NCBI GenBank assembly: GCA_028767165.1
Contig: JARACJ010000009.1
Coordinates: 62,001-126,000 of the forward strand
DNA: 64,000 bases
Reading direction: 5' to 3'
Origin: Proteobacteria bacterium DTSAM18
Lineage (GTDB): Bacteria; Myxococcota_A; UBA796; GCA-2862545
Shown here piece by piece: positions 18,196 to 29,286 of this stretch. Under the pieces are notes generated by a model. The model did not search any database. It was not told the origin of the DNA and saw only the letters and a list, made by a program, of their open reading frames with translations. The stretch's first letter is position 1. Each line of letters starts with the position of its first letter. Both the position numbers and the translations under genes were made by a program.

Positions 18196-19014
18196 TCAGG
18201 GGTCGCAGGTCAGTTCTTCGATCCGCTCACGCACGGGGCAGATGCCTTCGAGTCCCTCGAATTCTCCGAGGAACAGGTAGAAGCCGCCTTCGATGTACTC
18301 GCCCGTGGACAGCTTGCTGATGCCCCACTGGCCTTCCACCGTGAACTCGGCCCCGTCGTTGCCGAAGGTCGCGGATGCCACACCCTTGATGGTGTCCTCC
18401 GGCGGATCGGCGATGGGGCTCGAGGGGTTGGGGTTGCCGATGAGCGCGCCACCGGAGAAGCGTCCGGAGGGTCCAGCCGGCAGCAGGTTGGACAGCTCGA
18501 AGGTCACCTGGCCGCCTTCGGCGAGGTACACGGCCGCATCCTTCAGGTATTCGGAGCGGTAGGTGAGGACCTCCTGCAGGACCGTGGGGTGTCCACCGTC
18601 GAGGTCGACGAAGATCATCTCCACGTCTCCGCCCGGGTCCATGACGGTGATCTTCAGCTCGAGGACCGGGTTGTCCTCCGCATTGCCTGCGACGGCGAAC
18701 TTCAGGCCGCCGCTCTCGTGACGGAACACACTGGCGGTCCAGTGGCCGGCGTCACCGCTGGCCTGGTCGTCGAAGACCTTCAGTTCCACGAGGACGTCGT
18801 ACCCCTGGACGTCCTCGAACTCGATATCGTACCAGAGTTCCCCGTGATCACTGCCCAGGTACAGGCCCTCGGGGAGCGCGCCCATTCCGAGGCCGTCACT
18901 GGTGCACGTGTCACCATCGATCGGTCCCACGAATGGCACGGCACAGGGCCCATGCGCAGCTTCCGCCACGCCCGTAGCGCCCAACAGCGCCGCGGCCAAT
19001 AGTCCAAACGACAT
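18196..19014 (-). CDS. secreted beta-rich protein, paralogue of the Asp-tract protein
   Basis: A 272-residue exported protein; the leader MSFGLLAAALLGATGVAEA has a clear hydrophobic core and AEA cleavage site. There is no recognised family. The signature LKFAVAGNAEDNP matches VKLAVAGYETDNP of the next gene, and the regions KDAAVYLAEGGQVTFEL and GAEFTVEGQW also correspond. Four Cys residues near the two ends (HGPCAV, DTCTSD, GICPV, LTCDP) could form disulfides. GGAGGAAG precedes the ATG. It lacks the Asp tract and basic repeats, so it looks like the unextended sister of the downstream protein. The pair may form one envelope or surface structure. Confidence 0.78.
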   Translation of the reverse strand: MSFGLLAAALLGATGVAEAAHGPCAVPFVGPIDGDTCTSDGLGMGALPEGLYLGSDHGELWYDIEFEDVQGYDVLVELKVFDDQASGDAGHWTASVFRHESGGLKFAVAGNAEDNPVLELKITVMDPGGDVEMIFVDLDGGHPTVLQEVLTYRSEYLKDAAVYLAEGGQVTFELSNLLPAGPSGRFSGGALIGNPNPSSPIADPPEDTIKGVASATFGNDGAEFTVEGQWGISKLSTGEYIEGGFYLFLGEFEGLEGICPVRERIEELTCDP

Positions 19015-19472
19015 GTCTCTTCCTCCGCATCATGGCTTGGTTCGTCCACATCGAGACACCCGCCGGAGCCGGTGTCCGCGCTCTTGAACGCTCCAAAGCC
19101 CGATCCGGACAAATAGGCTTTTCCCCTACGGAGGTGTCGCGGCGTCTCCAGTACGCCAAGCAGATGTCAAGAGATAGGAAAAGCACACCTGCCTCGTGCA
19201 CTATCGTCCGTCCACGGCTGTTCGGTCCATCATGCCGTCCACACGGTACAAGCCGCCTCCCCCCGCCCGTACGCACTGTTTCTGCTGTATCCGGGCCGAT
19301 TCGAGGTGAATGCGCCGGGCTTCGAGACCCCGCGGAGGCCCCCCTCGCGGGCACCTCCGCGACGCCCTGACGACACGGTCGCATGCATGGCGGCCCCAAC
19401 ATGCTAGACCGGGACCGACACACGCACCGGCCCCGCCGGCCCCCCGCGACCCCGCACAGAAGGGAGCCCTCC
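19015..19472. other. gene-free divergent region between a secreted-protein gene and ettA
   Basis: I see no convincing gene in these 458 bases. The part up to about 19200 is less GC-rich than its surroundings and probably holds the minus-strand promoter. A TTGACA (19170 down to 19165, minus strand) is present but has no good -10 at the right distance. The right half leads to ettA; CATGCTAGACC near 19400 could be its -10 region. No riboswitch or RNA gene was recognised. Confidence 0.5.
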
Positions 19473-21143
<1,671 letters not shown>

Positions 21144-21163
21144 TCACGGCGCCAGGACGCAGC

Positions 21164-21200
21164 AAGGGCGGCTCCATCGCGAGATGGGCCGCCCTTCTTC
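21164..21200 (+). terminator. Rho-independent terminator of ettA
   Basis: AAGGGCGGC and CCATC pair with GATGG and GCCGCCCTT around the loop GCGA, with one bulged T, followed by CTTC. It lies between ettA and the convergent methyltransferase gene. Confidence 0.8.
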
Positions 21201-21227
21201 GTGGGATCCGCCGTCCGGCGTTCCGCC

Positions 21228-21968
21228 TCAGATCGAGGAGGGCTCCAGCGCGAACAGGTAGGCCCCCTGCCGCCCGATGTTCAGCGCCAGCCGGTTGCGC
21301 AGCGGCGGCGTGTCGAGGAACGCGAGGCGCTCTCCCACGACGCGGAAGCCCGCCTCCGAGAACAGGCGTCGCCAGGAGGCCACCGAGCGGAACCGGACGC
21401 CCACGCCCGCGGTATTGGCGCCGAAGCTGCGGAGCATCTTCGCCAGGATGGGGTGGCGGATGGAGGTGAGCTGGAACACACGCTCGCCCGGCGCGGTGCC
21501 GCGCACCATCGGGTCGAAGATCGCCTCGTAGACCACCACCCGTCCGCCGGGTGCGAGGAGGTGGCGGACGTCGTCGAGGCACGACAGCACCATCGAGCGG
21601 GTGGTCTCCTCGTCGCCGGCCACCAGGTGGTGCAGGAGTACGTTGATGGTGATGAGGTCGAAGCCATCCCCCTCGTGCACACCGCGGTAGTCGTAGGACG
21701 TGCCGAGGAAGACCTGCTTGCGGTCGTTCGGCTTGTTCAGCCGGATCATCTTCTCGGCGTTGTCGACGAGGACCGCGGTGGCGCCAGGGTATTGGTGGAG
21801 GAGGCGATCGAGGAAGTCGCCGTTGCCGCCGCCGATGTCGAGGATCCGCTTCACGCCGGTGGCGTGGTGGCACTGCAGGAAGTCCGCATACACCGGCCAG
21901 TCCCTGAACTCCATGTCGAAGTTTCGCAGTGCATCCTCCGACAGCTTGAATGCCTCGTCATGTCGCAT
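21228..21968 (-). CDS. class I SAM-dependent methyltransferase
   Basis: A 246-residue Rossmann-fold methyltransferase. Motif I is ILDIGGGNGDFLDRLL, motif II carries the acidic ribose contact in AVLVDNAEKM, and FDLITINVLLHHL and GGRVVVYEAIFDP are the later motifs. The layout of a helical N-terminal cap before motif I resembles O-methyltransferases of secondary metabolism, but the substrate is not predictable. Motif I lies around residues 42-53. GAGGAG precedes ATG 21968, and the open frame beyond that has no coding character. The neighbour 240 bases upstream is a degenerate sensor kinase. Confidence 0.82.
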   Translation of the reverse strand: MRHDEAFKLSEDALRNFDMEFRDWPVYADFLQCHHATGVKRILDIGGGNGDFLDRLLHQYPGATAVLVDNAEKMIRLNKPNDRKQVFLGTSYDYRGVHEGDGFDLITINVLLHHLVAGDEETTRSMVLSCLDDVRHLLAPGGRVVVYEAIFDPMVRGTAPGERVFQLTSIRHPILAKMLRSFGANTAGVGVRFRSVASWRRLFSEAGFRVVGERLAFLDTPPLRNRLALNIGRQGAYLFALEPSSI

Positions 21969-22207
21969 GGCTTCTCCTCGGTACCGGTGTTGAGCTGGCG
22001 TCACCGACCACCCTAGCGGAGCGCGGCCCCCGACGCCATGCCCTTGTGACCGGCCCAGCGGCCCGATCACGCAAACAGTCGCTGAAACGGTTGCTTCGCT
22101 GCCCGTGGAGGGCTCGGTGGCAGCTTCCGTGCCACCTCGCGCCGGAGGCGCGGACCAAGGTGCATGGTTCTCGTCGGCACACCGTGGGGGTGTCTGCACC
22201 CGGAAGC

Positions 22208-23230
22208 TCAGGCCCCTTCCGGCGGGAACTCCATCCGCACGGTGAGGTGGTCGGCCCCCTCCGCCCTTGCAGTCAGCCGTCCACCGTGGGCGAGACACAC
22301 CTCCTTCGCGAACGCCAGCGCCATCACGGGCACACGGACGTTCTCGTCGCGGAGTCGGATGGGCCCCTCCCTCGAGGTGAGCCGACCGGCGACCTTCATG
22401 GTGGCATCGTAGACCCGCGTGCGGACCAGCAGCGAGACCCGATCGTACAGCTCGATGCCCTTGATCTCGATGGGCACCGAGCCACGCTTGAGGTCGTACA
22501 GTGTGCGGACGACGTCTTCGAGGGCCCGCTGCAGCATGCGCGCGGAACCGATGACGGGCAGGTCCTCGTCGACGTCGACCCGCACCGTGCCGTGGAACGC
22601 CGGCAGATCCGCCACCTTGTAGACGAGGCGACCGAGGTTGAGGGGCGCGGGGGCCATCGTGCGTCGTTCGCGATCCGGATGGCGGCCGAGGTTGGATGCC
22701 CCCTTGACGAGGAGCTGGATGCGCCCGATCGCCTCGAGGGTGTCGCTGATCTCCTCCTGGGCCTCGGGGTCGCCGGCGGACAGGCGCTCGAGGCCCCGGA
22801 CGTTGAGCTCGACGGCCTGCACGCTGCTGAGGACGTCGTGCCCGAGCCCCCGCACGAAGGTGCTGGCGAGCTCGTTCCAGGTGTCGCGCGCCCGTCCGAG
22901 GCAGAGCAGTCGGGCACGGCCTTCCTCGGGGGAGGCGCCCGCCATCACGAAACCATGGTGCCCCTGGCAGATGACCTTGTACCAGGCGGCCAGATCCCCG
23001 GCCTGGAGGATGAACAGGCACCGTGTGCCGTCGTGGAGCACCTGCCGCTGCTGGGCCGGTGAGAGGGCCGAGACGTGGGCCAGACGGACATCCACATCCG
23101 CCTGGAGGCCATCGGGTAGCGGGGTGTCCTGCAGCAGGACCTCGGCGTCGTGCCAGTGCTGCAGATCGGACACACCGGGCGTGAGCACGCCGACACGGAC
23201 CGGCGGGAGCCCCTCGACCACCGGGGTCAT
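22208..23230 (-). CDS. histidine-kinase-like protein with degenerate ATPase domain
   Basis: A 340-residue soluble protein. The first 110 residues resemble a receiver-like fold (VRVGVLTPGVSDLQHW...). A helical segment with GLGHDVLSSVQAVELNVRGL follows, which looks like a HisKA H-box with His near residue 130. The C-terminal 150 residues resemble HATPase_c, but the N-box is replaced by ALEDVVRTLYD, no DxGxG is present and no GLGL loop is visible. It keeps only FAKEVCLAHGGRL and an RMEFP ending. It therefore probably cannot bind ATP and may act as a phosphotransfer or scaffold protein. The rhodanese lipoprotein gene lies 16 bases upstream, so the two are likely co-transcribed. Confidence 0.6.
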   Translation of the reverse strand: MTPVVEGLPPVRVGVLTPGVSDLQHWHDAEVLLQDTPLPDGLQADVDVRLAHVSALSPAQQRQVLHDGTRCLFILQAGDLAAWYKVICQGHHGFVMAGASPEEGRARLLCLGRARDTWNELASTFVRGLGHDVLSSVQAVELNVRGLERLSAGDPEAQEEISDTLEAIGRIQLLVKGASNLGRHPDRERRTMAPAPLNLGRLVYKVADLPAFHGTVRVDVDEDLPVIGSARMLQRALEDVVRTLYDLKRGSVPIEIKGIELYDRVSLLVRTRVYDATMKVAGRLTSREGPIRLRDENVRVPVMALAFAKEVCLAHGGRLTARAEGADHLTVRMEFPPEGA

Positions 23231-23246
23231 GGGGCTCCTCGGGCCA

Positions 23247-23708
23247 TCACTCGATGGCGAAGGGGTAGCGCTTGCGCAGCCATTCCGTCATTCCTCCCTC
23301 GACATTGACCACATCGTACCCTTCGGCGGCCATCATGTCAGCGGCGCGGGAGGAGCGACTGCCGGACTTGCAGATGAAATAGACCGGCTTGGACTTGTCG
23401 ATGCCCTGGAAGTCGGGGTGATCGACGGAGAGCTCCTGCACGGGCACCAGGGTCGCGGTGGGGATGTGACCGGCACGCCACTCTCCCTTGGTCCGGACGT
23501 CGACCACCTGGATGGAGGGATCGGCCTGCAGGCGCCGCTTCAGCTCATCGACGGAGATGTCGCTGCGGGTGCCCTCGTCGGCCGCAGGGGCCTCCTTGGC
23601 CGGTGCGTCGGCGCCAGGCGCCTCGGAGGCCTGCTGGGCGTTGGAGGACCCGCCGCCGCAGGCGACGAGCAGGGAGGACAGAAGGGCCGTCAGGGTGAGG
23701 GTGCGCAT
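23247..23708 (-). CDS. rhodanese-domain lipoprotein
   Basis: A 153-residue envelope protein. The leader MRTLTLTALLSSLLVAC ends in a lipobox. An Ala/Pro/Glu-rich linker covers about residues 18-50, and a single rhodanese domain follows with VVDVRTKGEWRAGHIP. The active-site loop is CKSGSRSS, Cys near residue 111. Single-domain rhodaneses move sulfane sulfur or act in thiol redox chemistry; the lipid anchor places this one in the periplasm. A TACCCT box starts 29 bases before the ATG (minus strand), a spacing seen for several other genes here. It is followed closely by the histidine-kinase-like gene. Confidence 0.9.
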   Translation of the reverse strand: MRTLTLTALLSSLLVACGGGSSNAQQASEAPGADAPAKEAPAADEGTRSDISVDELKRRLQADPSIQVVDVRTKGEWRAGHIPTATLVPVQELSVDHPDFQGIDKSKPVYFICKSGSRSSRAADMMAAEGYDVVNVEGGMTEWLRKRYPFAIE

Positions 23709-23753
23709 GTTGTCTCCTGTGGGGATTCGGAAGGGTACGCCTGGATGGAGCCG

Positions 23754-24626
23754 TCAGGGGGTGTCTTCGTGACCCGGATCGCGACGGATCTGCGTGCGGG
23801 CCTGCAGGTCGAAGGGGCGGATGCCCTTGCGGTGCTGGTTGAAGCCGGCCACCTCCGACTCCGTGAGGGGCGTGTCCGACTGCTGGACCACACCGAGGAT
23901 GAACGCCTCGACGGTCTGCCGGACGGCATCGCCCCAGGCGGTCTCCGTGCGGGTGTCCCAGTAGGACAGGAGCGCGACCTTGCGCTCCGCGACGCTCTCC
24001 AGGCGGGGGCCGCCATCGAGGGGGATGCCCTTGTCCCACAGGTCCTGCAGCGCGTCCGGCAGCTCGTCGAGCTTCTGCCCGAGGCCGTAGTCGGCCAGGC
24101 GGGCCTCGAAGACGTGCAGCTCGCCGCTGATGCCCTCCATCAGCGAGCGCTGGTAGGCCGAGAACTTGCGCTGGGAGACCAGCTGGCCCGCCGGCCGCAG
24201 GCAGGGAACCAGCAGCGCGCACCACAGCCAGTTGGTCTTCTTGGCCTGATCACCGGGGGCCTCGAAGCGGATGGGCTGACGCTTCACCTCGACCCGACCG
24301 TCGTCGTACATCACCAGATCACCGCGCCAGGGCAGCTCGTGGCGCATGATCGTGCGGTCGCCCTTCTCGATGACCCGGGTGTAGCCGACGTCTGCCGCCT
24401 TGCCCATGAGCGCCTCGCGGGCCTGACGGAGCTGCAGCTCGCTGAAGACGATGACCGTGTACTCCCCCTCTTCGCGGGTGTACTCGACCTGCGCCTCGGC
24501 GTCGGTGTCGTCCTCGGAGGCCTGCTCCTCGGCCGGCGCCTCCTGCTCGGGCGCCTCCTGCCCAGGTGGGTCCGGAGGCGGCTCCTCCTGGGACCACGCC
24601 AGCGCCAGGCACAGCCAGATCACCAT
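23754..24626 (-). CDS. secreted protein of unknown function with acidic N-terminal region
   Basis: A 290-residue protein with a short signal peptide (MVIWLCLALAWSQ). A Pro/Glu/Asp-rich segment follows to about residue 45, then a mixed alpha/beta domain with several Trp and Arg residues. One hydrophobic stretch (NWLWCALLVPCLRPAG, about 135-150) might insert in a membrane or form a buried core; its two Cys residues lie close together. I recognise no family. The ATG lies inside the last codons of the upstream gene, so the two are translationally coupled. Confidence 0.65.
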   Translation of the reverse strand: MVIWLCLALAWSQEEPPPDPPGQEAPEQEAPAEEQASEDDTDAEAQVEYTREEGEYTVIVFSELQLRQAREALMGKAADVGYTRVIEKGDRTIMRHELPWRGDLVMYDDGRVEVKRQPIRFEAPGDQAKKTNWLWCALLVPCLRPAGQLVSQRKFSAYQRSLMEGISGELHVFEARLADYGLGQKLDELPDALQDLWDKGIPLDGGPRLESVAERKVALLSYWDTRTETAWGDAVRQTVEAFILGVVQQSDTPLTESEVAGFNQHRKGIRPFDLQARTQIRRDPGHEDTP

Positions 24627-24946
24627 GGCTCGTCACTCAGAGGCGGCTCGCCGAAGGACGCCCGGGCGTGCTCGGCCACGTCGCGGGTGTCGTACATGCG
24701 CACCTGCAGACGGGGGTGGTCCTCCAGCAGGCTCGCGGCGGTGCTGTAGACCATCATCACGAAGCCCGTGCCCTGATCCCGCAGCAGCGCCCAGACGGGT
24801 CGGCGCTCGTGGGGACCCTCGGCACGGCCATAGGCGTCTCGCGTCCAGGTCTCGTCGAACCGGAGCAACCCGTCGCGGGCAAACAGGAAGATGGCAGGGG
24901 GACCGTGCAGGGCCAGCTGCTCATCGAAGGGATTGGCGAACTCCAT
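24620..24946 (-). CDS. small protein of unknown function
   Basis: A 108-residue soluble protein with no leader and no recognised family. Sequence such as AIFLFARDGLLRFDETW and GTGFVMMVYSTAASLL suggests alternating strands and helices, perhaps a small alpha/beta sensor-like domain. It overlaps the next gene by 7 bases, which supports translation. Start choice is uncertain: ATG 24946 has only a weak GGATGG upstream, and the in-frame GTG nine codons earlier is possible. Its promoter would lie in the 140-base divergent gap shared with eno. Confidence 0.55.
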   Translation of the reverse strand: MEFANPFDEQLALHGPPAIFLFARDGLLRFDETWTRDAYGRAEGPHERRPVWALLRDQGTGFVMMVYSTAASLLEDHPRLQVRMYDTRDVAEHARASFGEPPLSDEPW

Positions 24947-25063
24947 GAAGCCATCCGGGAAGGGGCACACCAGCTCATAACACGGCCGAAGGGTTCCCCG
25001 GTTGATCCTGACGCCCAATGGGATACCCCTGCACGCCACAGTTCCCACCCCTCGACGGGGTGA

Positions 25064-26374
<1,311 letters not shown>

Positions 26375-26392
26375 GCATGCGCTGAGGCCAAG

Positions 26393-26427
26393 AGGCCGTC
26401 GGCCCCACACGGGGCCGACGGCCTTCG
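26393..26427 (+). terminator. Rho-independent terminator of eno
   Basis: AGGCCGTCGGCCCC pairs perfectly with GGGGCCGACGGCCT (14 bp) around ACAC, followed by TCG. Confidence 0.88.
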
Positions 26428-26904
26428 TCGTTTCGGACGAAGGCACATCCGACGGGGTCGGGCGCGGCAAGCAGCGCCCCTACGCTGCATCGATCTGGCG
26501 TTGCGACGGGGAAGGCCCGCGTCTCGCGAACGTCTACGGGGACGCGGGGCCCCGGCGCCCCAAGGGGCGCCCGTACGTCCAACGCCCCAAGCAGCGCCTG
26601 AAGCCTCCCCTCCCCCGGCGCCTCCAGGTGCGTCCGAGGCGAGGAGCGAAGCGACGAAGAATCGGGCGTGCCTGGTGGCGACGGCGCCCCGCCCCCCGAG
26701 CCCCGACCACACCGCCCCAGGGCGCAAGCCCGCGAAAGCAATCCCAGGGCATCCCTTCAGCCGCACACCCAAGGCATCGGCGGTCCCGGTGGGTGCCGGG
26801 CGAGGAGCTAGGGAGAGCGCGACCTTCCGGTCGCGCCGACCGACGCGACGAAGAACGGCACCCGCCGGGGCCGCCGAGGCCGTCCCGGCGGCCGCCGAGG
26901 CCGT
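26428..26904. other. gene-free, hairpin-rich region
   Basis: No open frame here has the codon character of the neighbours. Three compact hairpins are visible: GGGCGC/GCGCCC (26460-26479), GGCGCCCC-AA-GGGGCGCC (26554-26571) and GCGCGACC-TTCC-GGTCGCGC (26817-26836). GCGAGGAGCGAAGCGACGAAG (around 26638) resembles a dispersed bacterial repeat whose usual form ends in GAAGCAATC; a second weak match (CGCGAAAGCAATCCC) lies near 26733. The motif GCCGCCGAGGCCGTC occurs twice near the right end. It could be a cluster of small repeats or an unrecognised structured RNA. Confidence 0.5.
26817..26836 (-). terminator. possible terminator of the membrane-anchored protein gene
   Basis: Read on the minus strand, GCGCGACC-GGAA-GGTCGCGC forms an 8-bp stem with a GNRA tetraloop, followed by TCTCCCT. 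It lies about 70 bases past the stop at 26905. Confidence 0.5.
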
Positions 26905-27408
26905 CTACATCTTCCCATCGGTCCAGGTGGCATCCCCACTCTCGATCTGCCACGCCTCGATCACCAGCACCTCATCCTCCATGAAGTACGGCGTCTTCTT
27001 CGACAGGTACGACTCCGTGCTGGCCGGGATCTTCTTCAGCGTCGGCACCGACAGCCGGCCCTCGATGGTCATGTGCTCGTAGTTCACGTAGGCCTCGGGC
27101 TCGTAGCGGGTGCGGACCAGCACATCGATGCCGCGGTTGCTCTCCTGGCCCTCGGGAAAGAAGCCGAACACGTAGAACGTGTCCTCGTCGTGCAGGAGCG
27201 TCGCCGGGATGTGCTGGGTGATGGCCGAGCCGTAGTGGGCCACGCCCTTGATGCGGACGAAGGGCTGGTTGAGGGACAACGTGGAGAACGTGGCGTCCAC
27301 GGGGTCGCCCCGCTCGACCACACCGCCGTCGGACTTCAGGTACAGCACGATGCCGCCGGCCGCGAGCACGGCGAAGAAGGGCAGCAGGAAGGGCAGGAAG
27401 CGCTTCAT
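26905..27408 (-). CDS. membrane-anchored protein of unknown function
   Basis: A 167-residue protein with one N-terminal membrane segment (FLPFLLPFFAVLAAGGIVLYL) and no obvious cleavage site. The exported part is beta-rich and has no recognised family. Recurrent features are VRIKGVAHYGSAI and FYVFGFFPEGQES, a pattern seen in OB-like or cytochrome-maturation-like beta domains, but similarity is too weak to name one. It stops at TAG, unlike most genes here. The Cys-rich mini-protein gene lies 39 bases upstream and may share its transcript. Confidence 0.7.
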   Translation of the reverse strand: MKRFLPFLLPFFAVLAAGGIVLYLKSDGGVVERGDPVDATFSTLSLNQPFVRIKGVAHYGSAITQHIPATLLHDEDTFYVFGFFPEGQESNRGIDVLVRTRYEPEAYVNYEHMTIEGRLSVPTLKKIPASTESYLSKKTPYFMEDEVLVIEAWQIESGDATWTDGKM

Positions 27409-27447
27409 GGAGTCTCCGGAGTGGTGCCGAGAGATAGCACGTCTCCG

Positions 27448-27663
27448 TCAGGCCGGTACGCCCTGCCCCTCGCAGTCCCGGCAGCGGCCGCTTCCCTCGC
27501 AGGCCGTGCAGTCCGGAGACAGGTGGCGCCCCCCGGCGTGCTGACAGAAGAGGCACCCGCTGCCGGCGCACGCACCACACAGCTCGAACCTGCGCTCGAT
27601 CTCGCCGGTGCCCTCGCACTGCTCGCACAGGCCCGATGCGTCGCACGTGATGCAGATGTCCAT
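27448..27663 (-). CDS. Cys-rich DnaJ-type zinc-finger mini-protein
   Basis: A 71-residue protein with ten Cys residues arranged in CxxC pairs: CITC and CEQC, CGAC and CLFC, then CTAC and CRDC. Several are followed by the GTG or GSG turns of the DnaJ central domain (CEGTG, CAGSG, CEGSG, CEGQG). In DnaJ these CxxCxGxG repeats bind two zinc ions and help hold unfolded substrates. Here the module stands alone, without J or substrate domains. ATG 27663 follows GGAGG by six bases; the frame is open nine codons further. The neighbouring membrane-anchored gene is the only clue to a partner. Confidence 0.75.
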   Translation of the reverse strand: MDICITCDASGLCEQCEGTGEIERRFELCGACAGSGCLFCQHAGGRHLSPDCTACEGSGRCRDCEGQGVPA

Positions 27664-27855
27664 GACCGCCTCCGAGGTGGGACCCTCCACGGTTCGGAGG
27701 GAAGGCGGGAAAGATGAGACCGTTCGTCAGCGATCGGGATCGGCATGGCCCACCCGACGGCCGGAAGCGGCCGGACAGGATCGGGTTGTTTCCCAGGCCG
27801 CCGCACCGAACCGGTACCCCTCGGGTTAGCCTTCCAGAACACCACGGAGTCACCC

Positions 27856-29286
27856 ATGAACCAACCCTCCGCCGCCGCCTGGTTCGCCCAGTTCGGGGTC
27901 GACGAGGACCTCATCCGTCCCGCCCTGGGGCTGGCCACGCAGTACGGCGCCGATCAGGCCGAGCTGTACTTCCAGCACCGCACCTCCACCTCCGTCGCGC
28001 TCTCCGACCGCAAGGTCAACCGGGTCCACACGGCCGTCGATCTCGGCGTGGGCGTGCGCGTCGTGGTGGGCGATCAGGTCGGCTACGCGTACACCGAGGA
28101 TCTGTCCGCCGCCGCCGTCAACAAGGCCGCCGCCACCGCCGCCCAGATCGCACGGGCCTCCGGCAAGGGCGTACCCGAGCAGGTCCGCAGCGCCATCGGC
28201 CACCCCAACTTCTACCCGGTGTCCCGCTCCTGGGCCGATGTCCCCATCGGCAACCGTGTCCCGCTCATCCGCGCCTGGGAGAAGGCCGCCTTCGATGCCG
28301 ATCCCCGCGTCGAGAAGGTGCAGGTCAGCCTCGCCGACGGCGAGTCGTACATCTACATCGCCCGGGCCAACGGACTGCGCGCGTCCGACTACCGCCCCAT
28401 GACCACCGCCTGGGTCTCCTGCACGGTCAACGAGGAGGGCCGCCGGGAGTCCGGCAGCTACAACCTCGCCGCCCGCGACGACCTCACCTTCTACACCCCC
28501 GACCGCCAGGAGCGCCTCGTCGACATGGCCGTCGACCGCGCCCTCAAGGCCCTCACCGCCACCGAGGCCCCCGCCGGCGAGCTCCCCGTGGTCATGGCGG
28601 CGGGCTCGAGCGGCATCCTGCTCCACGAGGCCATCGGCCATGGCATGGAGGCCGACTTCAACCGCAAGGGCACCTCCATCTTCCACGACAAGATGGGCAA
28701 GTCCGTGGCGAGCGGCGAGGTCACCATCATCGACGACGCCACCATCCCCGGCGCCCGCGGCTCGCTGAACATCGACGACGAGGGCAACCCCACCGAGCGC
28801 ACCGCGCTCGTCCAGAACGGCGTGCTCAACTCCTACCTGCACGACGAGATCAGCGCCCGACACTACGGCGTGGCGCCCACGGGCTCGGGCCGCCGCCAGA
28901 GCTTCCGTCACCCCATCCTGCCCCGCATGCGCTCCACCTACATGGAGGCCGGGCCCCACAAGCCGGCCGACATCATCGCGTCGGTGAAGAACGGCATCTA
29001 CTGCGAGACCTTCAGCAACGGCCAGGTGCAGATCGGCGGCGGAGACTTCGCCTTCTACGTGCGCTTCGGCTACCTCATCGAGAACGGCCGGCTCACCCGC
29101 CCCATCAAGGACGTCAACCTCATCGGCAACGGGCCCAAGGTGCTCGCCGCCATCGAGATGGTGGGCAACGATCTGGTGGTCGACGAGGGCGGCTGGACCT
29201 GCGGCAAGGATGGCCAGGGCGTGCCCGTGAGCCAGGGGATGCCCACGGTCAAGGTCGGCAAGCTGAGCGTGGGAGGTGGCCGATGA
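27856..29286 (+). CDS. tldD: metalloprotease TldD
   Basis: Catalytic half of the TldD/TldE heterodimer, a zinc protease that degrades unfolded peptides and trims some modified peptides and antitoxins. The 476 residues are close to the usual 481. The zinc motif HEAIGHGMEAD is intact, with its first His near residue 257. C-terminal features include FSNGQVQIGGGDFAFYV and the Cys-containing end WTCGKDGQGVPVSQG. A TAGCCT box starts 29 bases upstream of the ATG. The last codons overlap the ATG of tldE, so the subunits are translationally coupled. Confidence 0.95.
   Translation: MNQPSAAAWFAQFGVDEDLIRPALGLATQYGADQAELYFQHRTSTSVALSDRKVNRVHTAVDLGVGVRVVVGDQVGYAYTEDLSAAAVNKAAATAAQIARASGKGVPEQVRSAIGHPNFYPVSRSWADVPIGNRVPLIRAWEKAAFDADPRVEKVQVSLADGESYIYIARANGLRASDYRPMTTAWVSCTVNEEGRRESGSYNLAARDDLTFYTPDRQERLVDMAVDRALKALTATEAPAGELPVVMAAGSSGILLHEAIGHGMEADFNRKGTSIFHDKMGKSVASGEVTIIDDATIPGARGSLNIDDEGNPTERTALVQNGVLNSYLHDEISARHYGVAPTGSGRRQSFRHPILPRMRSTYMEAGPHKPADIIASVKNGIYCETFSNGQVQIGGGDFAFYVRFGYLIENGRLTRPIKDVNLIGNGPKVLAAIEMVGNDLVVDEGGWTCGKDGQGVPVSQGMPTVKVGKLSVGGGR

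Noticed and set aside
19165-19200. TTGACA as a strong promoter of the secreted-protein gene
   Set aside because: No acceptable -10 lies 16-18 bases downstream, and the position is 150 bases from the gene start.
26501-26953. Open frames in the gap after eno
   Set aside because: They are Arg/Pro/Ala-rich on both strands, lack ribosome sites and overlap hairpins; no coding signal comparable with neighbours.
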